Shown here one piece after another: positions 26,365 through 35,832 of a stretch of 64,000 nt of DNA (positions within the stretch are counted from its first letter, which is position 1; every line of letters starts with the position of its first letter). This stretch comes from Sphingomonas cavernae. GTDB lineage: Bacteria > Pseudomonadota > Alphaproteobacteria > Sphingomonadales > Sphingomonadaceae. The stretch covers positions 186,001 to 250,000 of the forward strand of contig NZ_QYUM01000002.1 of the NCBI RefSeq assembly GCF_003590775.1, written 5' to 3'. A program made the translations under genes and the position numbers. The notes under the pieces are model-generated. The model saw nothing but the letters and a program-made list of their open reading frames with translations, was not told where the DNA came from and did no database searches.

Positions 26365-27281
26365 AAGCCGGATCAATCCTGGAGACCATCGGCAACACCC
26401 CGCATGTCCGCGTAAGCCGCCTGTTCAATGGCGCCGAGGTCTGGATCAAGTCCGAGCGCGCCAATCCGGGCGGGTCGATCAAGGATCGCATCGCACTGTC
26501 GATGATCGAGGCGGCCGAAGCCTCGGGGGACCTCAAGCCCGGTGGCGTCATCATCGAGCCAACCTCGGGCAATACTGGCGTCGGCCTCGCGATGGTCGCG
26601 GCGGTCAAGGGCTACAAGCTGATCCTCGTCATGCCCGAAAGCATGTCATTGGAACGCCGCCGGCTGATGCTCGCCTATGGCGCAACCTTCGACCTGACGC
26701 CCAAGGAAAAGGGCATGAAGGGCGCGATCGAGCGCGCGACCGAGCTGATCGCCGCAACGCCCAACTCGTGGATGCCGCAACAGTTCGAAAACCCTGCGAA
26801 CATCGACGTGCATGTGAAGACAACTGCTCAGGAAATTCTCGCCGATTTCAAGGACAGCCCGCTCGACGCGCTCATCACCGGCGTCGGCACTGGCGGCCAC
26901 ATCACGGGCTGCGCCGAGGTGCTGAAAAAGGCTTGGCCGAACCTAAAGGTCTATGCGGTCGAACCCACGCTTTCGCCCGTCATTTCGGGTGGCCAGCCCG
27001 GCCCGCACCCGATCCAGGGAATCGGCGCGGGCTTTATCCCCGCGAACCTTCACACCCAGGCGATCGACGGCGTGATTCAGGTCGATCCCGCCGAGGCCAA
27101 GGAAATGGCGCGCCGCGCCGCGCGCGAGGAAGGCATGCTGGTGGGTATCTCATCTGGTGCAACACTCGCCGCAATTGCGCAGAAGCTGAAGGAACTTCCG
27201 GCTAATAGCCGTATTCTCGGCTTCAACTATGATACCGGAGAGCGCTATCTCTCGGTTCCCGATTTTCTGCCGGAGAGCTGA
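26361..27281 (+). CDS. cysK: Cysteine synthase A (O-acetylserine thiol-lyase)
   Basis: CysK uses PLP to convert O-acetylserine and sulfide to cysteine. The 306-residue protein shows [14 protein letters not shown] with the PLP Lys (about residue 41), [12 protein letters not shown] for substrate binding, [10 protein letters not shown] for the PLP phosphate and [10 protein letters not shown] near the C-terminus. The ATG overlaps the stop of the MFS gene. Its last 53 bases are shared with the best start of the SleB-type hydrolase downstream. Confidence 0.96.
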   Translation: MKAGSILETIGNTPHVRVSRLFNGAEVWIKSERANPGGSIKDRIALSMIEAAEASGDLKPGGVIIEPTSGNTGVGLAMVAAVKGYKLILVMPESMSLERRRLMLAYGATFDLTPKEKGMKGAIERATELIAATPNSWMPQQFENPANIDVHVKTTAQEILADFKDSPLDALITGVGTGGHITGCAEVLKKAWPNLKVYAVEPTLSPVISGGQPGPHPIQGIGAGFIPANLHTQAIDGVIQVDPAEAKEMARRAAREEGMLVGISSGATLAAIAQKLKELPANSRILGFNYDTGERYLSVPDFLPES

Positions 27282-28671
27282 AGCGACGGATAACCAGCCC
27301 GCCCTGCCGCAATTCGCCCTCCCCGGCGACGACGGTTCGGTCACCGACGCCCATGAGGAGGTTTCGCCGGCGCGTCGGCTGCTGGCCGCAACGCTGGCTG
27401 CCACCTTCGCGGTCGGCATCGTCACGGCGGGTTGGCTGGTTACCGGGATGCGTTCGGAGTATCCAGCGACGCCGGCCGATGTGCCTGCGCCAATCCCCGC
27501 GAATGTTCCCGCCCCGCCGCCCGTTGAACCCTTGCAGTTGCGCGAACTCCCTCCCGAAGAGGCCGTCGCGATCAACGCGAAGGTTCCTTTCTCGACGGCG
27601 CCCAACCCGGCCGCACGGCCATTTCGCTATTCGGGGTCCGACGCCGATCGCGCGCGCGCGATCGATTGCCTCGCCTCGGCCGGCTATTATGAGGCGGGCG
27701 ACGATGCCAAGGGCCAACGAGCCGTAGCCCAGGTGGTCGTGAACCGGCTGCGCCATCCTGCCTTTCCAAAGACGGTGTGCGGCGTCGTCTACCAGGGGGC
27801 GGAGCGCGCGACGGGCTGCCAGTTCACCTTCACCTGCGATGGCGCGATGGCGCGTTCACCGTCGCCCGAGGCATGGGGCCGCGCGCGCAAGATCGCGACG
27901 GACGCGCTGTCGGGAAGCGTCTACAAGCCAGTGGGCCTCGCCACGCATTATCATACCAACTGGGTCGTGCCTTACTGGAGCGCGAGCCTCGACAAGATCG
28001 CCGCGGTCGACACCCACCTGTTTTTCCGCTGGACCGGCTGGTGGGGCACCCCTGCGGCCTTTCGCGGCGGGCTCGCCGGTGGAGAGCCCGCGATCATGCA
28101 GCTCGCGCGCCTTTCCGACACGCACCGCTCGGGCCTGCCGCCCGAAATCGTCGACGTTGCGCTCGCGGGTCTGCCGTTCCCGGAGCGCGACAACGCGGAA
28201 ACTATGTTCCTCCAGCGCTTCGATCCGGCCACAATCGCGAAGGCCAACAAGCACGTCGTCAGCGACGGGGACAGCTTCATCGTCCTGCTCGATCGCAAAT
28301 CGTCTTCCGATGCCTTTGCCGCGGTCGCGCTGACGCTGTGCGGCAGCCGCAACTATTGCAAGGTGATGGGCTGGACCAATGCGGCGATGACGCCGGGACG
28401 CTTCCCGGTGCCCGATTCGCTGTTGCGCGGCATGTCGTTCAGCTATCTCCGCAATCGCAGCGAACAATTCGCGAAGCCGCTCTGGAATTGCGCAGAGTTC
28501 AAGCGCGCCGATGCCGGCGAATGCATGAAGGCGCGCGTTCAGGTCACGCTGCAGCCCATAGCGTCTGGCCAAAAGGTCGCACAAGCACCAGCGCCGGCCA
28601 ACGAAACCTCCGTGCCTGCCGCCGCAATCGGCGCCGCACCATCCGAAGACAAGACCGAGCCGACGCGCTGA
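27229..28671 (+). CDS. SleB-type cell wall hydrolase, membrane-anchored
   Basis: A 480-residue envelope protein. After a 50-residue cytoplasmic tail comes one membrane segment ([21 protein letters not shown]), then a proline-rich linker, then a SleB/cell-wall-hydrolase-2 domain. The domain starts [31 protein letters not shown], with the catalytic Glu in YYEA, and continues CQFTFTCDG and [12 protein letters not shown]. The far C-terminal half is not recognised. The only ATG, GTG or TTG in frame before the membrane segment is at 27229, inside cysK, so the gene overlaps it by 53 bases or starts at a CTG. It may remodel peptidoglycan. Confidence 0.85.
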   Translation: MIPESAISRFPIFCRRAEATDNQPALPQFALPGDDGSVTDAHEEVSPARRLLAATLAATFAVGIVTAGWLVTGMRSEYPATPADVPAPIPANVPAPPPVEPLQLRELPPEEAVAINAKVPFSTAPNPAARPFRYSGSDADRARAIDCLASAGYYEAGDDAKGQRAVAQVVVNRLRHPAFPKTVCGVVYQGAERATGCQFTFTCDGAMARSPSPEAWGRARKIATDALSGSVYKPVGLATHYHTNWVVPYWSASLDKIAAVDTHLFFRWTGWWGTPAAFRGGLAGGEPAIMQLARLSDTHRSGLPPEIVDVALAGLPFPERDNAETMFLQRFDPATIAKANKHVVSDGDSFIVLLDRKSSSDAFAAVALTLCGSRNYCKVMGWTNAAMTPGRFPVPDSLLRGMSFSYLRNRSEQFAKPLWNCAEFKRADAGECMKARVQVTLQPIASGQKVAQAPAPANETSVPAAAIGAAPSEDKTEPTR

Positions 28672-28673
28672 AC

Positions 28674-30134
28674 TCAGGCGGCAGGGCGACGCAGCTTTTC
28701 AGCCAGAGCGTCCGCCAGTCGCGTCGCAGTTTCGCTGCTCAGATCGACGATCCGCGGATCGCTGAGCGATGAGGCTCCCGCGGTATCGACAAGCAACGTC
28801 GACAGCCCCAGCAGGCGCTGAATGGGAGAGCGCAGCAGCGTCAGGGTGTGCGCTTGCCTTATCGGCACGATCCAGAGCTTTTGATCCCACCAGCCGCGCT
28901 GGACATAGAGCGTGTCGTCAACCAGCGCGAAGCGGTGAGCGCGACGCTCGACTATCGCCGCGAGAATCAGCAGCGGCACGAGCGCCAGACCGAGCACCGC
29001 AGCGGGGAACATGACGGCCGCAGCCGCGATGACGAGCAGTGGCACGAGCGTGTGGCTTGCGATCGCCTTGAGCACATGGCTGCGCGAAACCTGCAGGAGC
29101 ACGGCTTTGTCGGGCAGTCGCATCCGGTTCGCAGCGTCCAGGATCGGCAGCATCTCCGCCTCATACGCAAGCGGCGCGACGCTTTGTTTGCCACCACCTT
29201 CACGATCGGCGCTGAGCGTCTGGAACAGCAACTCGCCAAGGCCAAACAAACGTTTCATTGCGCCACGCCGGATCAGCGCGAGCTGGATGCGCCTTTTGGG
29301 AATGACGATCTCGGTGCGCGTGAAAAGCCCGCGATCGCGTCGCAGTCCTGCGGGCTCCTCGGCCAATCGAAAGCCATAGTCTCGCGCCAGCGTCCGCGCG
29401 ACGCCGGTCACCACGCCAAGCAGCAGCGCAAGCAGCAGCACCGCCGCGATCGTTGCGGGGGTGAAGCGCCCGTCCAGCCGATCCTCGGCAAAGCCGATCC
29501 ACTGCCCCCAATCTTCGAGGCGAAAGGGCAGGAATTGTTCAAAGGTCTGAAGCAACGCGAACACGCCCGCCAGATAGAGCAGCGAAAAGTTGAACAGCCC
29601 CGAAAGCAGCACGCGCGGAACCGCCATCGCGAACAGTACCGGCGCAGTCGCCGTTTCGTCCGGTTGGCCGGGAGCGCCCTGGTCGCGCGCCCTGCCCGCA
29701 CGCAGTGCGGCGCGCAACCGATCGGCCTCGGCAAGGCTCAGGCTGTCCAGCAGGCCTTCGTCGCCGCCCGCCCCACCCGTCTCGATCCGCACCTTGGCAA
29801 GCCCGAGCAGTCGCTCGAGCGGCCCGCGTTCAATGTCGACATCCTGAATGCGCTCGAACGGGATGCTGCGGCGATTGCGGCTGATCACGCCGCTTTCGAT
29901 TACAATCTCGTGCGCGCCCACGCCATATTGGAAGCGGCTCCAGACGATCCAGTTGATGAGCAGCACGGCCACGCCAAAGACCATGACCATCACGAAAAAA
30001 TACTCGATGCCCTGATCGTTCAGAAAGGTGACGAGCGCGGGCAAGCCGAGCAGCGTGGAGGGCAGGTTCTTCAGATAGCGAAGGCCGATCGACAGCGGAT
30101 GAAGACGCCGATCGGCGACCGTAGCCTCGTTCAC
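28674..30134 (-). CDS. Bacterial PH domain membrane protein (YdbT-like)
   Basis: A 486-residue membrane protein with three bacterial PH-like (bPH_2) repeats between paired helices, the YdbT pattern. Repeat cores include VESGVISRNRRSIPFERIQDVDIERGPLERLLGLAKVRIET and ALIRRGAMKRLFGLGELLF, and the last one IRQAHTLTLLRSPIQRLLGLSTLLVDT. Hydrophobic pairs lie near residues 30-55, 170-200, 225-245 and 365-395. It overlaps the smaller YdbS-like gene upstream by four bases. In Bacillus the YdbS-YdbT pair is linked to resistance to certain bacteriocins; the role in Gram-negative cells is not known. Confidence 0.82.
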   Translation of the reverse strand: MNEATVADRRLHPLSIGLRYLKNLPSTLLGLPALVTFLNDQGIEYFFVMVMVFGVAVLLINWIVWSRFQYGVGAHEIVIESGVISRNRRSIPFERIQDVDIERGPLERLLGLAKVRIETGGAGGDEGLLDSLSLAEADRLRAALRAGRARDQGAPGQPDETATAPVLFAMAVPRVLLSGLFNFSLLYLAGVFALLQTFEQFLPFRLEDWGQWIGFAEDRLDGRFTPATIAAVLLLALLLGVVTGVARTLARDYGFRLAEEPAGLRRDRGLFTRTEIVIPKRRIQLALIRRGAMKRLFGLGELLFQTLSADREGGGKQSVAPLAYEAEMLPILDAANRMRLPDKAVLLQVSRSHVLKAIASHTLVPLLVIAAAAVMFPAAVLGLALVPLLILAAIVERRAHRFALVDDTLYVQRGWWDQKLWIVPIRQAHTLTLLRSPIQRLLGLSTLLVDTAGASSLSDPRIVDLSSETATRLADALAEKLRRPAA

Positions 30135-30592
30135 ATCAGATCCTGCCGAATATGCACCCGAATCTCGTCACGCAGCGTCTCTGCAGTGGCCCGCGACAGC
30201 CCCGGCAACACGACCTGACTATTTGCGGTTCCAGCGGTATGCAGTACCAGCCGCGCGACCCCGAAGGCGCGCTCGATCGGGCCTTGCGATACGTCGATAT
30301 GCTGTACGCGGCCGAAGGGCACGACGGTCTGCACCTGAATGACTACGCCATGCCGGATGCGCAGTTCCTGATCATCGGCGCCGTAGCGCCAGGCGGCGAA
30401 ACGCCGCGTAGGGCCGAACAGCACCGGATAAACCAGAAGCAGCGCGACGGGAGCGACGATCGCTCCCATCGGCACAGGAAGCGCCACCGCCAGCACTGCG
30501 TTCGCGCCCGCCGCTACCGTCAGCACCACCGCACCAACGATCGCGGCGTGGATCCGCATCACCCATAGCTGGCCGGGTTCAAGTCCGGTCAT
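30131..30592 (-). CDS. Bacterial PH domain protein (YdbS-like)
   Basis: A 153-residue protein with two adjacent helices (IHAAIVGAVVLTVAAGANAVLAVALPVPMGAIVAPVALLLVYPVLFG) and one bPH_2 domain (RIRHGVVIQVQTVVPFGRVQHIDVSQGPIERAFGVARLVLHTAG). It is translated just before, and coupled to, the YdbT-like gene. The pair probably forms one membrane complex. Confidence 0.85.
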   Translation of the reverse strand: MTGLEPGQLWVMRIHAAIVGAVVLTVAAGANAVLAVALPVPMGAIVAPVALLLVYPVLFGPTRRFAAWRYGADDQELRIRHGVVIQVQTVVPFGRVQHIDVSQGPIERAFGVARLVLHTAGTANSQVVLPGLSRATAETLRDEIRVHIRQDLM

Positions 30593-30622
30593 CCCGCCTC
30601 CCCTGTCGTCAGGGGTAAGGGG

Positions 30623-32422
30623 TTAGGCGGCGAACAGCTCGGGTTCAAGCGCCATCAGCGACTCAGCACCACCCTCGATCTTGCGGCGGAGCGCGCCCGC
30701 ATCGGGCATGATCCGTTCCGCAAAAAAGCGCGCGGTGATCAGCTTGGCCTCGTAGAATTTGGCGTCGCCAGTGCCCGCATCGAGCGCGGCAGCGGCGGCG
30801 GTCGCCATCCGCAGCCACATCAGACCCAGCGCGACGATCCCCATGATGTTCATATAGGGAACGGCGGCGGCGCCCGCGTTATTGGGATTGGCCATCGCAT
30901 TCTGCATCAGCCACATCGTCGCGGCTTGCAGTTCGCCATTGGCCTTTTCGAGCCTTTCCGCGAAATCACTGAGCTTGTCGTTGTCTTTGGCGACAGCGAT
31001 CTCCTGGCCAACGAGCGCAAAGAAAGCCTGTACCGCGCGGCCACCGTTCAATGCGAGCTTGCGGCCGACGAGATCCATCGCCTGCACGCCGTTGGTGCCC
31101 TCATAGATCATCGAGATGCGGGCATCGCGAACATACTGTTCCATGCCCCATTCGCGAATATAGCCATGGCCGCCATAGACTTGCTGGCTGTTGGTCGCGA
31201 TCTCATAGCCCTTGTCGGTGCCATAGCCCTTGATGACCGGGGTCAGCAGCGAGATCAGGTCGTCGGCCATCTGCCGCTCTTCCTCGGTCTGTGCCTTGTG
31301 GACCAGATCCACCTGCAACGCACCCCAGAGGCATAGCGCGCGCAGCCCCTCGGTCAGCGCCTTGCTCTCCATCAGCATGCGGCGGACATCGGGGTGGACG
31401 AACAGCGTATCCGCCTTCTGATCGGGGTCCGCGGGGCCGGTCAGCGCCCTGCCCTGCCGCCGATCCTTGGCGTACTGGACTGCGTTCTGGAACGCGATCT
31501 CGCCCTGCGACAGTCCCTGGAGGCCAACGCCAAGCCGCGCCGCATTCATCATGATGAACATCGCGGCAAGGCCCTTGTTCTCCTCGCCGACCATCCAGCC
31601 GGTCGCGCCGTCATAGTTCATGACGCAGGTCGAATTGCCGTGGATGCCCATCTTCTCCTCGATCGAACCGCAGGTGACGGCGTTGCGCTCGCCGAGGCTC
31701 CCGTCGTCATTGACGAGGAATTTGGGCACGATGAACAGCGAGATGCCCTTCACATTGTCGGGCGCGGTGGGCGTCTTGGCCAGGACGAGGTGGATGATGT
31801 TCTCGGTCAGGTCATGCTCGCCCGATGAGATGAAGATCTTGGTGCCCGTCACCTTGTAGCTGCCGTCGGCCTGCGGCTCTGCCTTGGTGCGGATCATGCC
31901 CAGATCGGTGCCCGCATGGGGCTCGGTCAGGTTCATCGTCCCGCCCCATGTGCCCGCGATCATCCTGGGCGCGTATTTTTCCTTTTGCTCTTGCGAGCCC
32001 TTGGCAAGGATCGCGGCGACCGCGCCCATCGTCAGCCCCTGATACATGGCGAAGGCCATGTTCGCGCTGATCAGATATTCCTCGAACGCGGTGGAGATCA
32101 CGTGCGGCAGGTTCTGCCCGCCGAATTCCTCGGGCGCCGAAAGCGTGGTCCATCCTGCCTCGATGAACTGGTCATAGGCTTGCTTGAACCCCTTGGGCGT
32201 CGTCACCGAACCGTCGGCGTGGCGCGTGCAACCTTCGTGATCGCCCGACTGGTTGAGCGGGAACAGCACCTCGGACACGAACTTGCCGCCCTCGCTCAAC
32301 ACCGCCTCAACGGTGTCGGGCGTCGCATTCTCGAAACCCGGCAGGTTGGAATAGCGGTCGAGCCCGATCACCTCGTCGAGAATGAAACGGGTATCGCGCA
32401 CGGGCGCGTTATAGATGGGCAT
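30623..32422 (-). CDS. Acyl-CoA dehydrogenase with C-terminal extension
   Basis: A 599-residue flavoprotein that oxidises an acyl-CoA to the 2-enoyl-CoA. Its length and the C-terminal extra domain match the large class that includes DmdC and fatty-acid degrading members. Visible pieces are [19 protein letters not shown] (substrate and FAD contact), [22 protein letters not shown], and the catalytic Glu in [19 protein letters not shown]. The start [13 protein letters not shown] has GGAG just upstream, and an in-frame ATG at 32497 is less likely. It lies 34 bases behind a MerR regulator on the same strand. The exact substrate is not clear. Confidence 0.93.
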   Translation of the reverse strand: MPIYNAPVRDTRFILDEVIGLDRYSNLPGFENATPDTVEAVLSEGGKFVSEVLFPLNQSGDHEGCTRHADGSVTTPKGFKQAYDQFIEAGWTTLSAPEEFGGQNLPHVISTAFEEYLISANMAFAMYQGLTMGAVAAILAKGSQEQKEKYAPRMIAGTWGGTMNLTEPHAGTDLGMIRTKAEPQADGSYKVTGTKIFISSGEHDLTENIIHLVLAKTPTAPDNVKGISLFIVPKFLVNDDGSLGERNAVTCGSIEEKMGIHGNSTCVMNYDGATGWMVGEENKGLAAMFIMMNAARLGVGLQGLSQGEIAFQNAVQYAKDRRQGRALTGPADPDQKADTLFVHPDVRRMLMESKALTEGLRALCLWGALQVDLVHKAQTEEERQMADDLISLLTPVIKGYGTDKGYEIATNSQQVYGGHGYIREWGMEQYVRDARISMIYEGTNGVQAMDLVGRKLALNGGRAVQAFFALVGQEIAVAKDNDKLSDFAERLEKANGELQAATMWLMQNAMANPNNAGAAAVPYMNIMGIVALGLMWLRMATAAAAALDAGTGDAKFYEAKLITARFFAERIMPDAGALRRKIEGGAESLMALEPELFAA

Positions 32423-32456
32423 TCTGTGTCTCCGGTCCGGAAATAATGTCGGCCAT

Positions 32457-32912
32457 TCAGGCCTTGGCGGCCTTCGCTGCTGGTTCGGCGTCGGCATGGG
32501 CCTCCGCCTGCTCGACCATGGCGACGAAGCGCGTCAACTCGTCGATCTGCGCATCGATATCGACGCGCTGCTGCTTGAGCAGCTCTATACGATCGTTGCA
32601 TTTCTCGATCGTGACACGCCGCTGCACGTGACGGCCGTCACCCACATCGTAGAGGTCGATCATCTCGCGGATTTCGCCGAGGCTGAAGCCCACGCGCTTG
32701 GCGCGCAGGATCCAGGCCAGCCGCGCACGATCGCGCTTGGTATAGATGCGCGTCATACCGCGCCGCATCGGCGCGATCAGCCCCTCGTCCTCATAGAAAC
32801 GAAGCGCCCGCGCCGTGACGCCGAACTCTTCGGAAAGATCGGAAATGCTGTAGATATGGCGGTCGCGAACGTCCGGCATATCCAGCGTTGCATGAGTCGA
32901 TTTATAAGCCAT
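32457..32912 (-). CDS. MerR family regulator (LiuR-like)
   Basis: A 151-residue regulator with an N-terminal MerR helix-turn-helix ([28 protein letters not shown]) and a C-terminal coiled-coil with many charged residues ([34 protein letters not shown]). It lacks the metal-binding cysteines of metal sensors and resembles LiuR-type regulators of branched-chain and fatty acid breakdown. It heads a likely operon with the acyl-CoA dehydrogenase and has a perfect palindrome immediately upstream, so it probably controls itself and the enzyme. Confidence 0.88.
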   Translation of the reverse strand: MAYKSTHATLDMPDVRDRHIYSISDLSEEFGVTARALRFYEDEGLIAPMRRGMTRIYTKRDRARLAWILRAKRVGFSLGEIREMIDLYDVGDGRHVQRRVTIEKCNDRIELLKQQRVDIDAQIDELTRFVAMVEQAEAHADAEPAAKAAKA

Positions 32913-32926
32913 GAAGCGAAGCCTAT

Positions 32927-32948
32927 TTGACGTTCACGTTAACGTCAA
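32927..32948. promoter_or_regulatory. Palindromic operator of the MerR-acyl-CoA dehydrogenase unit
   Basis: TTGACGTT (32927-32934) and AACGTCAA (32941-32948) are a perfect 8-base inverted repeat around CACGTT, 15 bases upstream of the MerR start codon. The sequence is close to the ACGT-based motif reported for LiuR-like MerR proteins. It is the likely binding site of the adjacent regulator. Confidence 0.65.
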
Positions 32949-33125
32949 TAGGCGCGGTGAGTGGTTGCCATCGAGCAGTCCCAATATCGGATTGGCCAGG
33001 ACCGCCCCGTCATCCCATCGAAAACCGGGATCTCCGTTCTTCCGTCAACCGCCGATCACGCGTAAATTCCCTCAAAGGACATGGCGCTTGCAGCGTATCC
33101 AGGCCGTTGTCAGAGCTTCCTCCGA

Positions 33126-33581
33126 CTACGATCCATCTCGAAGAAAGGCTACAAACTTCCCTTCTAATTTGCCGACGGTGGCGCCTTCAAAGGTCAATAT
33201 CGACTGGACTTCGATGCGTGCGCGTTTTTTCCGCGTCAGAATTTTCAGGAATTTCGGCCAAACCGAAGCGTCGGACAGAGATGACGTCGCGGTAAACGCC
33301 CCGCTGATAGGGTGGTCATATTCCATTTGATTGGACTGAATGACGACTTCGCAATGATATCCCTCATCCACGAGCCGCAGGTGAAGGATCGACCAGGCAG
33401 CCAGGATTCCAAGAGCAGAGGCGCTGCCGCCAAACACGGTGCTCTTATGGTTGATATTTGGCTCGAGCGGCGCCGAAAGAATGACGGATTCTTTCGTCAC
33501 TGATTGCACGGACGCCTTCATCGCCGCCGACAAGGGAATTTGGCGGTGCAAATAGATTTCCAAACTACGTTCTCTATCCAT
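33126..33581 (-). CDS. YiiD-C-like hotdog thioesterase
   Basis: A 151-residue protein resembling the YiiD C-terminal (TIGR02447-like) hotdog thioesterase domain. The segment LSAAMKASVQSVTKESVILSAPLEPNINHKSTVFGGSASALGILAAWSIL gives the usual 'NHKGTVFGGSL' motif before the central helix. The start MDRERSLEIYL at 33581 is inside a longer open frame. Its base composition is unlike that of its neighbours: counts of two 60-base samples gave 53% and 43% G+C, against about 65% around it. This suggests transfer from elsewhere. It is oriented like hisI behind it but has no obvious link to histidine synthesis. Confidence 0.78.
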   Translation of the reverse strand: MDRERSLEIYLHRQIPLSAAMKASVQSVTKESVILSAPLEPNINHKSTVFGGSASALGILAAWSILHLRLVDEGYHCEVVIQSNQMEYDHPISGAFTATSSLSDASVWPKFLKILTRKKRARIEVQSILTFEGATVGKLEGKFVAFLRDGS

Positions 33582-33618
33582 TCTCCGCCGCCTCAAATGG
33601 CCAGCGACGCAAGCGCGC

Positions 33619-33981
33619 TTACTCGACGCGCTCAAGCCCGTCGTCGGCGACCCGTCGATAGAAGCAGCTCCGCTCGCCAGTATGGCATGCGGGTCCTGCC
33701 GCCGCCGCGATCACCCAGATCGCGTCCTGGTCGCAGTCGACGCGCATCTCCTTCACGCGCAGCACATTGCCTGATGTCTCGCCCTTCATCCACAGCGACT
33801 GGCGGCTGCGCGACCAGAAATGCGCGATCCCCGTTTCGATAGTCTTTGCAAGGGCCTCGTCATTCATGTGCGCGAGCATCAACACGGTGCCGTCATCCGC
33901 AGCGGTGACGACCGCGGTGATCAGCCCATTTGCGTCATATTTGGGGTTCAGGACGGTGCCGGTTTCGCGAAAATCTGCCAT
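33619..33981 (-). CDS. hisI: Phosphoribosyl-AMP cyclohydrolase
   Basis: HisI opens the purine ring of PR-AMP in histidine synthesis and needs zinc. The 120-residue length fits the stand-alone enzyme. [53 protein letters not shown] and [11 protein letters not shown] are the conserved blocks; the cysteines in the last two bind zinc. The start at MADFRETG is chosen, and the in-frame ATGs at 33993 and 34002 are alternatives. Other his genes are absent, so hisI is split from the main cluster. Confidence 0.94.
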   Translation of the reverse strand: MADFRETGTVLNPKYDANGLITAVVTAADDGTVLMLAHMNDEALAKTIETGIAHFWSRSRQSLWMKGETSGNVLRVKEMRVDCDQDAIWVIAAAAGPACHTGERSCFYRRVADDGLERVE

Positions 33982-34028
33982 GTCAAAGCGCATAGCCCGC
34001 ACATGGCTCCCGCCTCAACCCTTGCGCC

Positions 34029-34238
34029 TCAACCCTTGCGCAATGCATCGACCATGTCTTCCTTGGCCGCCGCTCTGCACGCAATGATACCAGACATGCC
34101 CGGCACATTCTCGTCCCGATCCGGCAGCGGCTCATGCGCATGCGCGATCCGCGCTGCCTTTTCGGCAGAACAGCCCTGTTTGAGTAGCGCCTCGAACAGC
34201 ATATCCTCGCTGATCGGTGGTCCATCCTTGCGCGCCAT
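34029..34238 (-). CDS. Small KAARIA-motif protein, possibly DUF7218
   Basis: A 69-residue, charged soluble protein. ISEDMLFEALLKQGCSAEKAARIAHAHE resembles small proteins with a 'SKEKAARIAN' motif that I remember as DUF7218. The second half is RAAAKEDMVDALRKG. A strong AGGAGA precedes ATG 34238. It is divergent from purF with a gap of 80-130 bases. Function is unknown. A Rho-N-like helical fold is possible but unproven. Confidence 0.6.
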   Translation of the reverse strand: MARKDGPPISEDMLFEALLKQGCSAEKAARIAHAHEPLPDRDENVPGMSGIIACRAAAKEDMVDALRKG

Positions 34239-34369
34239 GCTATCTCTCCTGACACGTTCAAACGCATGAGGCCTGCGAGGGCTCCCGGTAATTTTGTTAC
34301 AAAAGGGCGACAAAGGCGATGACTGACCCTATATGCGCCCCGAACGCTCCCGAGCGACAGGCGAATCAC

Positions 34370-35827
34370 ATGCTCACCACACATCCGTTTGACGACGACA
34401 AGCTGCGCGAAGAGTGCGGAATTTTCGGCATTACTGGTGCCGATACCGCCTCTGCTTTGGTGGCGCTGGGTCTCCACGCGCTGCAGCACCGCGGCCAGGA
34501 GGCTGCCGGCATCACCAGCTTCGATGGCGATCATTTCCATACGCACCGCGCAATGGGCCATGTCGCGGGCAATTTCGACCGCGATGAGGTCATCCGTGGA
34601 CTTCCAGGCATGGTCGCCTGTGGCCATGTCCGCTACTCGACTACGGGCGAAACCGCGCTCCGCAACGTCCAGCCGCTCTTCGCTGATCTCGCATCGGGCG
34701 GCTTTGCGATCGCGCACAACGGCAACATCTCCAACGCGATGAAGCTGCGCCGCGATCTCGTGCGCCGTGGCTCGATCTTTCAATCGACCTCGGACACCGA
34801 GACGATCATCCATCTCGTCGCGACCTCCGCCTACCGGACGCTGCTCGACAAGTTCATCGACGCGCTGAAGCAGGTCGAGGGCGCCTATGCGCTGATCTGC
34901 ATGACCCCGGAGGGCATGATCGCCTGCCGCGATCCGCTGGGCATCCGACCGCTGGTGATGGGCAAGCTCGACGACGCGATCATCTTCGCTTCAGAAACCG
35001 TGGCGCTCGACGTTGTCGGCGCCGAATTCATCCGCAGCATCGAGCCGGGCGAGATCGTCATCGTCCGCGAGGGCCAGACCCAGTCGATCCACCCCTTCGA
35101 CAATGTCGCCAAGCGCCCGTGCATCTTCGAGCATGTCTATTTCTCGCGTCCCGATTCGATCGTCGACGGATCGTCGGTCTATTCGGTCCGCAAGGCCATC
35201 GGCGCGCAGCTCGCGATCGAAGCCCCTGTCGAGGTCGATCTCGTCATTCCGGTGCCTGACTCGGGCGTTCCTGCCGCGATCGGGTATGCGCAGGAATCGG
35301 GCATTCCCTTCGAGCTCGGCATCATCCGCTCGCACTATGTCGGCCGCACCTTCATCCAGCCGGGGGACAAGGTTCGTCACCTCGGTGTGAAGCTCAAGCA
35401 CAACGCCAACCGCGCGCTTATCGCGGGCAAGCGCGTCGTGCTGATCGACGATTCGATCGTGCGCGGCACCACCAGCCTCAAGATCGTGCAGATGATGCGC
35501 GAGGCGGGAGCCGCCGAGGTGCATATGCGCATCGCAAGCCCGCCAACACGGCATAGCTGCTTCTACGGCGTCGACACGCCAGAGCGCGCGAAGCTTCTCG
35601 CCGCACGAATGCAGGTCGAGGAGATGCGCGAGTTCATCCATGCCGACAGCCTTGCGTTCGTTTCGATCGACGGGCTCTACAAGGCGTTGGGCGAGGAACG
35701 CCGTCAGGACATCCGCCCACAATATTGCGACGCCTGCTTCACTGGCGACTATCCGACGACGCTGACCGATCATGACGATCTGGCTGTCGAGGATCAGTTT
35801 CAGCTCCTTGCCGAACGGGTAAACTGA
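34370..35827 (+). CDS. purF: Amidophosphoribosyltransferase
   Basis: PurF starts purine synthesis by transferring glutamine amide nitrogen to PRPP. The catalytic Cys follows a short propeptide, LREEC-GIFGI. The glutaminase domain has LHALQHRGQEAAG and HVRYSTTGE. The PRPP site is RVVLIDDSIVRGTT. The cysteines in RPCIFEHVY, HSCFYG and YCDACF fit the iron-sulfur cluster of Bacillus-type PurF, and the propeptide fits that class too. The start is taken at MLTTHPFDDD (34370), giving 485 residues. An in-frame ATG at 34319 would add 17 residues; neither has a strong ribosome binding site. The gene is followed by an SDR gene after five bases. Confidence 0.96.
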   Translation: MLTTHPFDDDKLREECGIFGITGADTASALVALGLHALQHRGQEAAGITSFDGDHFHTHRAMGHVAGNFDRDEVIRGLPGMVACGHVRYSTTGETALRNVQPLFADLASGGFAIAHNGNISNAMKLRRDLVRRGSIFQSTSDTETIIHLVATSAYRTLLDKFIDALKQVEGAYALICMTPEGMIACRDPLGIRPLVMGKLDDAIIFASETVALDVVGAEFIRSIEPGEIVIVREGQTQSIHPFDNVAKRPCIFEHVYFSRPDSIVDGSSVYSVRKAIGAQLAIEAPVEVDLVIPVPDSGVPAAIGYAQESGIPFELGIIRSHYVGRTFIQPGDKVRHLGVKLKHNANRALIAGKRVVLIDDSIVRGTTSLKIVQMMREAGAAEVHMRIASPPTRHSCFYGVDTPERAKLLAARMQVEEMREFIHADSLAFVSIDGLYKALGEERRQDIRPQYCDACFTGDYPTTLTDHDDLAVEDQFQLLAERVN

Positions 35828-35832
35828 CAACA

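Noticed and set aside
28848-30218. A 456-codon plus-strand frame across the PH-domain gene
   Set aside because: It is the antisense shadow of the membrane helices and PH repeats on the minus strand.
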